Of a stretch of 64,000 nt of DNA, positions 11,820-22,039 are shown piece after piece. The notes beneath the pieces were generated by a model. That model made no database searches, was not told the DNA's origin, and saw only the letters and a list, made by a program, of their open reading frames with translations. Numbering within the stretch: position 1 is the first letter of the stretch; each line of letters starts with the position of its first letter. Where the stretch lies: assembly GCA_030620095.1 (NCBI GenBank), contig JAUTXW010002159.1:186001-250000 (forward strand). The letters are read 5' to 3'. Both the position numbers and the translations under genes were made by a program. This stretch comes from Kuschelorhynchus macadamiae. Lineage: Eukaryota > Arthropoda > Insecta > Coleoptera > Curculionidae.

Positions 11820-14539
11820 TTGTCACTGACTTGTCAATCTGACTTTGAAGTGACATTGCTCAAAGATTTTTGCAACTGCTGGTATTTATATGTTTATCTT
11901 CTTTTATCATATGAAAATATCATAGGTCTATCTAATTCATCTTCCGGATTTTATGCGGAGGATACGATTACACGTAATAAAAGAAAACCAAACTTAAAAA
12001 GTTTGTCGTTGATAAATCGTATGACCCGCACGATAACACTACTTTTGTCTATACCTCACCTAATATCCATGCGGTGCTCTAATGACCACCCCCTTCAACT
12101 AAGCTTCTTATTTTTGTCACCATAAAGACGACAAAAAATTTAAAAACATTTTTTGCATACAGGGTAGATCAAGCGAGCTTCTGGACAGCGAATATTTTGA
12201 TTATTATACGAGACTCAAAAAAAAATATTTTAAGAAAATATTTTTGAGTACTCAAGATGCTTAACTTAAACACATGTTCAATTCTACAGGGTGCTTCACA
12301 GTCGTAGTAAACCAAACTTCTTGTTTTTTAAAATAGAATACCCTGTATATTTCCACGGATTTCGCACATTGTCCGAGATATTCCCTGTCCAAAAACCTCG
12401 TGCGATACCTTGTATATTATATATCCCTAACATGGGTCTTTTCCCGCTGATTATAAATACAGGATGTTCTAAAATACATGTACAATCGCGCTTAATAAAA
12501 GATTATTTGAAATAAAATAAAACAACGCTTCACTTTTCAAAATACAGAATTGGTTTTTCCCTGTATATTCACACCGACTAGTAGATTTCTAAATGAAGCT
12601 AGGGTAGTAAAAACATGGCCAGATATACATTTCCTGTGATTAGTATTACCAACCAGGTGTACAAAAGAGCATACCTCTTTCACATTCACATTTTTGACGC
12701 TTATTCTCTGATTAACTATTCAATAAAAAAAGTATTTTTAGATTCAGTTCATAATTCCAAGTATGTTGAAGATATTTTAATATTAAATAACAATATTATT
12801 AAAATCAATTCAAAATTGAAGCATATATTTTGTACTAAGTATTAAACAGTGCGTTTGCATATTAAAAACAAGTACCAAAGCCAAATTACTCACGCCAAGT
12901 GATTATTATTTTTGAGATTTGGTAATAATTAAGGTTACTTTTGATTTTAAATATTTCTCTTTTAGTACAAAATATATTAATTGAAATTGAAATGGATGCA
13001 TTTATGGAATTGAACAAAAATAGCCTTTTTATGATAAATTAACCAGAAAACAAGTATCACCCATCAAATTGTCAAAAATAATAACACAAAAATCTGTGGC
13101 CGAACATTTTTTGTCTTATTTTATGCCAAGAAATCTTTCATTAGGAGATAGCCCATGTTTTATGAAACACCCTGTATACTAGGCCCAATACCTTTATCTC
13201 TAAAGACTATGTGTTGTCCCTAACAGAATTTTGTCTAAACAAAAATATTTTATTTTTATTTATTTATCAACAACATACACAATCAATGGAGTACTTAGGG
13301 GGGGGGAGCACTTGACATATGATATAATAGGGAAATATATAACACAGATATTTTCAATGTTCCGAAATCTCAACCCCCTTGGGCTCTTTTCTTATAGTCA
13401 TTCATACATGTAAGTCAAGACTTTTTTTTAATCAACAACAAAAATTTTGACCTCTGAACCCCCCCCTCCCCCCAAACAGAATCCTAAATAAGCCACTGCA
13501 CTAACAGGCAAAGTCTAAATGAGGCATAATTTTTGTTACGTCTGAATCTAATTAAAATAAAACTATAACTAATAGTATCAATATCCCTAAAATTCAAAAT
13601 ATCAAAGTTAAAACAGAAACCTACAAATAATAAGACATCGTCATTTTTTGTTAATCGTAATAATTACAGTCGCTCTTTATAAAATTTGCTAAACAAGAAT
13701 AAAAATGCAATAAAGCATACAAAATATTCATGTTCGAAACAAATTTTAGAACTTTATTCTTAAACTGAGACGTATTAACATCAAAATTAAAATCGACGGG
13801 CAGTGGATTGGAAAGCCTCATTTGCCTATTTATTGGAGAACGGTCATTGTTGCTTATAATGCGCGATGGTGCTCTGAGGTTAATAGAACTGTCAGTAACT
13901 CATTACAGTCAATTTTGTTGCTTAACAATTTGTGACCAAAGCACATGTCAGAATCATTCTTTGTGTTTCCAAATCACTCAAATCCAACAATTTCAAGGAT
14001 CATACATACATTCGTACACAAAGTCTGACTTTTTTGTACTAATTCTAATTTATATTATAAAAAAAATCTAATCGTATTGAAGAAAGGTACTGGGAATTCG
14101 AAATGAAAACAGGACAAAAGTTAGGGTTATTGTGGGTCTACGATAGCGCCTGAATCCCTCACAAAAATATCTCATTATTAATACTTTATGCTTTACCAAA
14201 CTAAGGAAATCTAAAGAAATATATTAACAAAAACTTAACAATAATTTACCACAAGTTACTAGTACAAAATGTCATATAATTTTAGTTATATATATATACT
14301 TTTATTCAAATAATCTGTTATATAGACTTCAACCACAGATGACATAGGAATAAATCCGAATAGTTACATTTTTTGCATCGACAAAAAAAAGGGCTAGCCA
14401 AGGTTAACCCAAAGTTTTGACATTAATTGACATATTAAAATCAGAATGATATTATAGAAAGGAAGCTTTCATTAGATCAGCATTCAGCATTTAGACCATG
14501 TCAAATTGAAATTATTATCCGACGTTTAGTGACCTTAAG
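11820..14539. other. Long non-coding stretch with transposon footprints
   Basis: No gene was recognised. Short motifs like mariner ends occur at about 12160 (ACAGGGTAGATC), 12287 (ACAGGGTGCTTC), 12342 (ACCCTGTATA), 12461 (ACAGGATGTTC), 12552 (CCCTGTATA) and 13169 (CACCCTGTATAC), suggesting remnants of small non-autonomous elements. At 13445-13495 a C-rich run ends AATAAGCCACTGC, which on the minus strand resembles a hAT-type terminus. The open frames in this stretch show no family resemblance. Confidence 0.4.
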
Positions 14540-15372
14540 ACCTAAAGACCTTAAATAAAAATGCAAACATTCTGGTCCTTCCAGCAGATAAAAGCAACAC
14601 CATAGTCGTCATGGACAACGGAATACATTGAAAACATAACTCAACTTTTGGACAATAACAAGTAAAATGGAGAGACGCATCACCAATCTGATTAACGCAT
14701 CGAGTCTACCACCAGCGGAGAAAAAATCATTAAAACCAAGCAGCTCCAAGATTCCCAGGTTCTACGGTCTTCCGACGATACACAAGGACAATGTACCACT
14801 TCCACCGATGGTCAGTGCAATAGTCCCACCCACATACAAACTAAGTAAATATCTTTCACATTTTCTTAATCCATTTATTGGAAAAAGAGATTCCTTTATA
14901 AAAAACTCTGCACATTCAGTGGAAAAACTTAAGGCAATCCAATTGGATCCCGAAGATATTTTGGTCAGTTTCGATGTAGAATCACTATACACAAATGTTT
15001 CGGTCAACGACTCAATTTCCATTGTATCAGACATATTGGATCATAATAATCTTGATAAGAACTTCATAGACCTAGATTAGGCTTGTGTTACATCCACTTA
15101 TTTCATTTTTCAAGGAACTTTTTATGAACAAACTTCAGGGGCAGCTATAGGACCTCCTCTATCACATGTGGTAGCGAATATTTTTATGGAAGCCTTTGAG
15201 GCTTTGCTCTAACATCTGCTCCGCTAAAACCAAAACACCATATGTAGATGATACTTTTGTTGTTTGGTTTCATGGACAGGATAATCGCCTCATATTTCTG
15301 GACCACCTTAATCAATAACATCATAATATTAAGGGAACAATTCCCTTTCTAGAAGTACTTGTGCAAATGAAG
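14540..15372 (+). pseudogene. Penelope-like element 2, RT portion (interrupted)
   Basis: Penelope RT signatures are seen: RFYGLPTIHKDNVPLPP (about 14758-14810), motif A ILVSFDVESLYTNVSV (about 14960-15005), motif B AAIGPPLSHVVANIF (about 15145-15185) and motif C PYVDDTFVVW (about 15240-15270). Stops and frameshifts occur before 14667, at 15080 and after 15200. The coding sequence breaks off near 15372 where a LINE tail is inserted. A matching C-terminal piece and 3' end appear at 19104-19420, beyond mariner B. Confidence 0.85.
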
Positions 15373-15946
15373 GAAAATCAAATCAAATCGTTTATTTCCA
15401 TAGACATGTTCACATATATCGGAATTGTCATTTGTAGTTTAAGGTCAAATTTAAAGTAAAAATATAATAAAAATAAAATAAAATAGTATGCCTTACATTA
15501 AATGTTCCAAAAGACCTACGTTACAATATATTGACACATTTTAAAACACATAAAACTCTTCCAGAGAATAAATGTTCCGAAAGAGCTAGACTACAATATA
15601 TTTAGACATATTAAAACTCAAACATAAAAAAACTCTTCCAGAAAGTAAAACGGCTTTTCAGCCAGTATGGCCTTTAGTCGTCTTTTAAAAATGCACTGCA
15701 ACAGGTATATTTTTCTTATGTATTCAAGGAACTTATCTCAGATCCTTCCCGCACCTGAGTCAATCTTGCAGCAGGTACATAAAGCTTATCTGCACTTCGC
15801 GTTCTATAAGTATTAATATCGAAGTTAAAACGGTTCTTAAAGACGATACAAGCGCATTGGAGAATGTAAAGGTTTATTACAGTTAATATTCTCAAAGAAG
15901 CAAAAAGTGACGACACGAAGCCCTAAATGGGAGTCGAAACATGTTT
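15373..15946 (-). mobile_element. 5'-truncated LINE tail
   Basis: On the minus strand the C-terminal end of a Jockey/CR1-type RT protein is visible (FASLRILTVINLYILQC, near 15895-15845, with FRLPFRASCR in another frame just upstream). A 3' UTR follows, ending in AATAAA and a short (GATTT) repeat at about 15375-15395. It separates Penelope 2 from the left repeat of mariner B. The missing outer part of that repeat may have been lost when this LINE inserted (inference). Confidence 0.65.
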
Positions 15947-16567
15947 CTGTTATGGTCAATCAGAAAAAGGGCTGTTTCTTAAAAAATATTCATGTAAAGG
16001 TATATTATAAATACTGCCATCGTAAAGAGTAGAAAAATTGTGATTTTTTTGTTAAGGATATTTTGCTCTATCTCGTAAAATGTAGTGGTGGGGGAAGGTC
16101 AAACATGTTTTTATTTAAATGTCAATAACTCCGTTATAAGTCAACGGAATTGAACAAACTAGGTCTCGTTTAAAAGAGCCCATCTTAACTAATAATCTGA
16201 TGTAAAAAAAAATCCGATTTGATTTCGCCGTGGTAACTAGAGGGCGCTGATTGACATCACAACAATTATTACGCATTATTTTGAAAATTTTAAATAGCAC
16301 GCTATATCTCTTTTAACACAATTTAATAGAGGAGGAAATTCTCAATAAGTCAGTGCAAATTTCAGCTTCCTAACTTTTTTCAAACCGGAAATATAAATAA
16401 AACAAATATTAGGGCGCTGGGTACGCAACATCTCCCTAATCTGTATGGACATAGCCTACATCACAATAATTCAGTAATAAAACCACAGATAATATTCAAC
16501 GCAAATCGCTAAAAATTATACTAATGTTCTGAAATAACCACCAGGTGGCGCAGTAGGAGTCAATAAG
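15947..16567 (+). repeat. Left inverted repeat of mariner B (621 bp)
   Basis: Near-identical to the reverse complement of 18332-18952, with the same length. Both arms contain the same 61-codon open frame (16115-16300 minus, 18599-18784 plus), identical at protein level. I take that frame to be a by-product of the repeat, not a gene. Confidence 0.9.
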
Positions 16568-16653
16568 TGCAATATTAAATTTTCATTATAATGGGAAATG
16601 AAAGCCATTTAAATGGAACGTGTGAAAGAAACGATAATAAAAATATAATTCAA

Positions 16654-17852
16654 TTAATGCCGCCCTAAATGTTCAAATTGTCGGCCATCGTTTTCGATGC
16701 ACTTATGCATCCTATCTCGCGTGGATAAAACTGCAGCCTCCAGTTCAGCAACTGAAATAGTATTTATACAGTCTCTTATTCGCTGAATCATATTTTCCCG
16801 TGTAGTGGGTCTGGTGGCAAAAACTAAATCTTTCACTCGACCCCATAAATAAAAATCTAAACACGTTAGGTGTGACCTAGCTGACCATGGAAGGGTGCCG
16901 CCTCGCCCTATCCATCGGCCAGGATAGTGGGCATCTAAAAATTCCCGAACATTGACGGCGAAGTGCGCTGGACAACCATCGTGCTGGTATACCAATCGTT
17001 GTCGGACGTTCAGAGGTACGTCCTCCAACAAAATCGGCAATTCCTCCCTTAAAAATCTTAGATATCTCTCACCATTCAATGGATTATCGAAAAAAAATGA
17101 TCCGATAATTCGTCCGCCTAAAATCCCTGCCCAACAATTTACAGACCAACGGCCTTGGTGCTGGACTTCGCGCATCCAATGTGGATTTGTTCTGGACCAA
17201 TAATGTGTATTGTGAAGATTGACACGTCCATCGCTCTGGAAGGCAGCCTCATCGGTCCACAATATTCGCCTCAGAAATTGCCGATCTTCCCTCATTACAC
17301 CCAAAAGCCAGTGACAATGGTTTAGTCTGTGATCAAAATCTGCAGCAGTCAATTCCTGATGCAGCACTAAGTGATATGGATGTAACCTAAAACAAGATGA
17401 AGATATTTAATTGATGTTCCAGGAAATTATTGGTTTTCTAGGCTTAAAGACCTATGTGACATCAGAATCACGTGACTTTTGTTAAAAAATATGTCCAGTT
17501 TATATTTGCAATGTCGTTGCTTACCTGTGCTCTATGAGTATAATTTGAACAGTGGTTCGCGTTACTCCTAGGTCTAGCGCAATAATTCGAGTACTTAGTT
17601 GATAAACTCGATATACGCTAGCACATTAATTACATTCTCTTCGGTGCGTCCTCTGCGTTGTCTGCGGTATACGGGAATATGCACGTTTCCAGTGGTTCGC
17701 AAACGTTGGATCACTCGAAGAAAAACCTTTTTACTTGGGTGGCGTCTCTGCGGATATTCCTGCGCATATACTCTTGCAGCAACCGTAGCATTTCTCAAAC
17801 ATTCAAAATAAACACCTATCATGTCGAATAGTTCTTGATTTGTATAAATCAT
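16654..17852 (-). pseudogene. Mariner B transposase (intron-containing, damaged)
   Basis: The start chosen is the ATG at 17852 (MIYTNQELFDMIGVYF), in line with relatives in this window. The first exon encodes a helix-turn-helix region. A one-base frameshift near 17597 (after YIEFIN) is followed by STRIIALDLGVTRTTVQ. A 138-bp GT-AG intron (17524-17387, GTAAGC...TTTTAG) joins IEHR to LHPYHLVLHQELT in frame. Catalytic motifs are WTDEAAF, HDGCPAHF and LTCLDFYLWG. The last motif is altered: relatives read SPDLTPLD, here SHLTCLD, one residue short. The protein ends GRQFEHLGRH. It is probably inactive. Confidence 0.8.
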
Positions 17853-18331
17853 TTTGTTCTTAACACAACGCAACACGAACAATAACAAATCTTGAACAAG
17901 AAAAATACGAACTACAACAATAACATGAACAACAGCAACTAGAAAAACTCAAAAAACACGAAAATCTCGGACAAAAACGCGAAATGATAGCAATACTATT
18001 AGGAAATTCAAGAACGATAAATAGCAACTAAAAGGCACTGACAAGAAACTATTGTTTATTTTTTGACGTATTACTTTCAATTTTGTTTTCACAGCCTACT
18101 ATTTTTTTTGCTTGATGTAGCAGAAAATTGCTAAGGAATTATTATTTATCTATGTTTTTAGTTTATTGTTATTCTTGTGCATAAATTGTCGATTTTAAGA
18201 AAGACGGAGATTTGCAACGGTCGAATATATTAGGATTTTTCTTATTTATTACCTTATAATATCTAACTTACTGAAAATAGAGTAAACTACAAAAAAATAT
18301 AGAAAAAAGTAAAATTGCGAGTAAAACTATG

Positions 18332-18952
18332 CTTATTAACGTCTACTGCGCCACCTGGTGGTTATTTCAGAACATTAGTATAATTTTTAGCGATTTGCGT
18401 TGAATATTATCTGTGGTATTATTACTGAATTATTGTGATGTAGGCTATGTCCATACAGATTAGGGAGATGTGGCGTACCCAGCGCCCTAATATTTGTTTT
18501 ATTTATATTTCCGGTTTGAAAAAAGTTAAGAAGCTGAAATTTGCACTGACTTATTGAGAATTTCCTCCTCTATTAAATTGTGTTAAAAGAGATATAGCGT
18601 GCTATTTAAAATTTTCAAAATAATGCGTAATAATTGTTGTGATGTCAATCAGCGCCCTCTAGTTACCACGGCGAAATCAAATCGGATTTTTTTTTACATC
18701 AGATTATTAGTTAAGATGGGCTCTTTTAAACGAGACCTAGTTTGTTCAATTCCGTTGACTTATAACGGAGTTATTGACATTTAAATAAAAACATGTTTGA
18801 CCTTCCCCCACCACTACATTTTACGAGATAGAGCAAAATATCCTTAACAAAAAAATCACAATTTTTCTACTCTTTACGATGGCAGTATTTATAATATACC
18901 TTTACATGAATATTTTTTAAGAAACAGCCCTTTTTCTGATTGACCATAACAG
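18332..18952 (-). repeat. Right inverted repeat of mariner B (621 bp)
   Basis: Inverted partner of 15947-16567. Differences are few, e.g. GGTACGCAACATCTCC on the left against its counterpart with a G/A change on the right. An unpaired outer extension follows (18953-19101). Confidence 0.9.
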
Positions 18953-19103
18953 TTGCGCCCCCTAGCGGCCATATGCGGAACTTCAAAATATTTTCCAGCG
19001 ATTTCTCTTAGTCGATTTAGCTAATAATTTTTTTTCCCCCAAGTTATATGATTAACGGTTAGCGAGTTATGGCCGGCGTCCATTCTTAGTTGGCCACTCC
19101 GTA

Positions 19104-19420
19104 CATATAAAAGAAACCAAAGTTATCCAGGATTTTATAAACGAAAAATTAGAATCTATTGAAATATTTAAACATACAAAAAATTTCAATAGAAATACGT
19201 GGAAACCGATCATAACACAGGGACACGATTCAGCGAGCAGAAGTCGAATCTCTCCAAACTCATTCAGTGCTCAGATCTCGTGGAGTAAAGATCCCTGAAG
19301 ACGCCGTGCAATCAAAGACGAAACGTCGGATAGTAGTTCCATTTTGAAAAGGCCGATTCCCAAGAGCTATGATTTCTCAGCATGGTATTAAATTGCATCC
19401 AATTTTTGTCATGTCCATTT
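19104..19420 (+). pseudogene. Penelope-like element 2, C-terminal and 3' end fragment
   Basis: Coding remnants read SIEIFKHTKNFNRNTWKPI, the residues that follow the GIY-YIG domain in Penelope proteins. A 3' tail follows with GACG/CGTC (19300-19303 and 19324-19327) bracketing a short loop and GAAAC. Orientation and content fit the missing 3' part of the copy that breaks off at 15372. Confidence 0.7.
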
Positions 19421-19920
19421 GCCCTACTAACTGACTGAAATTATGAATACAACGATAATTAGTAATACTTGCACATCAGATTCTACATCATCTGTGGTTA
19501 AATTTTTTATATTTTACAAAAAAATTGTTACAACAAATAAAATTAAGTACCAATCAGATACACAATATTTTATAATTCAATATTACTTCCTCGATTTCTA
19601 GTCATCAATTGTTGCATAATTATTTCGTTATCTTTGTATGTATTTTTGTTTAACGTATTTATATTAATTTATTTTTGTAAATAACATTTGAATAAAGCCG
19701 TCTAGGATACAAATCAATCATTTGTTTGAACGTTTTATTTTGAAAAAAGTTTATTGTATATTGTATGTATTGTATATTGTTTTTTCTTTGAGTATCCCCT
19801 AGGAGAAAAATCTGGTCGAATTATTAATTGTGATGGACTATGAATTATGCCAAATATAGTGTTTAATATTGTCTAGATTTTATTATGTATATTTTAAATA
19901 AAATATTTTAAAAACTGTAA
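19421..19920. other. Non-coding spacer
   Basis: AT-rich sequence with no recognisable gene or repeat boundary. Confidence 0.4.
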
Positions 19921-20270
19921 CATGTTTTTATTTATTTATTTATTTATTCACTTATATACTTCACAGAATTCATCATTCAAAGTGATATAAAATAAATGGT
20001 CTTAAATACAAATTATAAATTAGGTACAAAGTTAGTATAAAAATGTGATAACAGATACATTACAAATCATACTAGAAATATGGACATACACCATACCCAT
20101 GGAATTGCTAAAATTACAAAGACATTACAAACATAAAGAATATATAAAAAAATGTAATAGACGTGCAATACACTCAACTAGTAGTATATGTAGCAAAAAT
20201 AGTTATGAATCCTTTAACGACTTACGAGGTTTTCATTGTTTTTTGTTAACCCGCAACCCGCCTCAACTTT
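19921..20270 (-). repeat. Probable LINE 3' end
   Basis: A (TTTA)n run at about 19927-19950 is followed by AT-rich sequence with no long open frame. This is the pattern of a minus-strand LINE 3' UTR and A-rich tail, as seen at 49880 and 60074 in this window. No RT codons remain, so the call is tentative. Confidence 0.35.
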
Positions 20271-20331
20271 CATTTTTCTTATGACCGCCATATTGGATTT
20301 TTCGATTTTTGGAAAGAGCCTAAAATTTCCA

Positions 20332-20445
20332 GTCTAGTGATATCTCACAAGTACATTAAAGATTTTAGTGTCATCAAAATATCACACTTCGTAAATTAGG
20401 TTTCAATGTTTTTAAAGGAGGCCATGATTTATTTGTCACAATATT
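20332..20445 (+). repeat. Left inverted repeat of mariner D (diverged)
   Basis: Matches the reverse complement of about 27105-27249 in blocks, with many substitutions and a length difference caused by a tandem duplication in the right copy. Confidence 0.6.
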
Positions 20446-20552
20446 ACATCAATAAGTAAGTATTGTATTGAACGCATTGAATTTTCAATACAACATGAAC
20501 GTAAATAACGACTTAAAAAATCTAAATGAGCTTTAACTACTTTGTAAGTGGG

Positions 20553-20743
20553 TGTAGAATGAGTTTAGTTATAGTTACGACTGTCTATTCTGTAGACACA
20601 TATGACTTATAGCGAGAACTGTCAATTGTCTTGACACACTCATCATGGCTTTATCAAGATGTAGTTTAACTTGGTCGTACTGAGAATTAAAACCATATCC
20701 AAATAAATATAATGTGCTTATTTTAATATACGAAACACGAACA
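20553..20743 (+). repeat. 5' LTR (191 bp)
   Basis: Begins TGTAGAATGAG and ends ACGAACA. It differs from the 3' LTR at three positions by my reading (about 98% identity), implying a relatively recent insertion. Confidence 0.95.
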
Positions 20744-20762
20744 TGGCGCAGTAGTGTAGTGG
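20744..20762 (+). promoter_or_regulatory. Primer binding site of the Gypsy element
   Basis: TGGCGCAG directly follows the 5' LTR. The TGG start fits pairing to a tRNA CCA end, and the eight bases would fit a tRNA-Ser-like 3' end. The tRNA identity is inference. Confidence 0.6.
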
Positions 20763-20820
20763 AACCAAAAGACTGGTAAGCAAAATTATTACAAGTCCAA
20801 ATTAGTATAAACGTGCAAAA

Positions 20821-22032
20821 ATGGGGGACAGCTGTGGCGTCGCTCCTATGCATATGGCGGGAAACGTCTCGGAAAACTGGAAAGTTTGGAGATCAAGGTT
20901 TGAAAACTACTTGGTTACCAGTGAAATAAATAAAAAAGAGGAAGCGATTCAGTGCGCCCAGGTTCTTCATTTCATTGGGGAAGAAGGATTTAAGATCTAT
21001 ACAACCTTCCAATTTGCAAATGAAGAAAGAAATAAATTGAAAATTCTTCTGGACAAATTTGAGACACATTTCTTGCCAAAAGAAAATCTAAGTTATGAGC
21101 GTTATAAATTATTTTCATATAAGCAAGCTCAAGGTCAAACATTAGATCAATTTGTCACAGAAGTGAAGAAAATGGCAATGAAATGCAAATTAGGTAATTT
21201 GCAAGAAGATCTGGCAAAAACTGTGATAATTTGTGGTGTCCATAATGTATCAATAAGAGAAAAATTACTGCAAGAAGAGGATACAGTGAGCCTCGACAGG
21301 GTTATTGAAAAATGTGTAATTTTAGAAATGTCGAAGGAAAGAAGCGAAGCAATGAATAGTGTCCAGCCTGGAGTTACAATAGATAATATCCACAAAGAAA
21401 GTTTCAGCAAATACAAGAAGAAAATTAAGAGAACTGAGAACAAGAAAATAAATGACTGTTCTAGGTGTGGCATGAGTCATGGTATAAATAAATGTCCAGC
21501 ATTCGGTAAGGAATGTAATTTCTGTAAAGTTAAGAATCATTTGGAAAGTAAGTGTATGAAAAAGAAAAACAATAGGAAAGTGCATGAAGTTGTGGAAGAA
21601 ATTAATGTGATTAGTCAGAGTAACTCAGAAAATTCGCTATTTATAGGTAGTATAAATAATTCAAGTGATACGAATGAGTGTATGCGTGAGTGGATCACAA
21701 TTTTAGCAATAAATAATACAAATGTTAAATTAAAAATTGATACTGGTGCAATGGCCAATATTTTGTCATTTGATTTGTTTAAAAAGCTAGGTTTCACTTC
21801 AAAAATTATTAAGAAATCTGATTGTAAATTAAAATCATACACTGGTGCTGAATTGAATGTACTAGGAAAATGTACATTAACTTGTATTAAGAATAATGAG
21901 TCATATGACTTAGAGTTTTTCATTGTAAAAAGTAATACTGCTTCAATTTTGGGTTTGACTGCTTGTCAACGTCTAAATTTGATTAAAAGAATAGATTCAG
22001 TAAATTTTCAGAATGAGTATTCAGTACCATAA
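20821..22032 (+). CDS. Gag-protease polyprotein of the Gypsy element
   Basis: An open frame of 403 codons starting at the ATG at 20821, 77 bp after the 5' LTR. The first ~190 residues look like a gag capsid region (ENWKVWRSRFENYL near the N-terminus). A zinc-knuckle pair follows at about residues 218-250: CSRCGMSHGINKC (CX2CX3HX4C) and CNFCKVKNHLESKC (CX2CX4HX4C), for RNA packaging. The aspartic protease motif IDTGAMANIL is at about residue 306. It would make virus-like particles and process the polyprotein. Gag and protease share one frame; the pol part begins shortly after the stop in another frame. Confidence 0.9.
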   Translation: MGDSCGVAPMHMAGNVSENWKVWRSRFENYLVTSEINKKEEAIQCAQVLHFIGEEGFKIYTTFQFANEERNKLKILLDKFETHFLPKENLSYERYKLFSYKQAQGQTLDQFVTEVKKMAMKCKLGNLQEDLAKTVIICGVHNVSIREKLLQEEDTVSLDRVIEKCVILEMSKERSEAMNSVQPGVTIDNIHKESFSKYKKKIKRTENKKINDCSRCGMSHGINKCPAFGKECNFCKVKNHLESKCMKKKNNRKVHEVVEEINVISQSNSENSLFIGSINNSSDTNECMREWITILAINNTNVKLKIDTGAMANILSFDLFKKLGFTSKIIKKSDCKLKSYTGAELNVLGKCTLTCIKNNESYDLEFFIVKSNTASILGLTACQRLNLIKRIDSVNFQNEYSVP

Positions 22033-22039
22033 ATTCCTA

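Larger units (their letters stand above)
15947..19101 (-). mobile_element. Mariner B: mariner-like element with ~621-bp inverted repeats
   Basis: Inverted repeats 15947-16567 and 18332-18952 flank a minus-strand mariner transposase. On the right the element seems to continue to 19101, ending GGCCACTCCG followed by TA. The corresponding outer ~150 bp is missing on the left, where a LINE tail abuts. Penelope 2 sequence lies on both sides, so mariner B (with the LINE tail) is nested in Penelope 2. Confidence 0.8.

Noticed and set aside
12158..12560. A complete small transposon between the CAGGGT/ACCCTG-like motifs
   Set aside because: Several end-like motifs exist but no pair had matching extended ends with TA on both sides, so only footprints are reported.
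16115..18784. Two identical 61-codon open frames (16115-16300 minus and 18599-18784 plus)
   Set aside because: They lie in the two arms of the mariner B inverted repeat, so identity follows from the repeat. There is no sign of a gene product.
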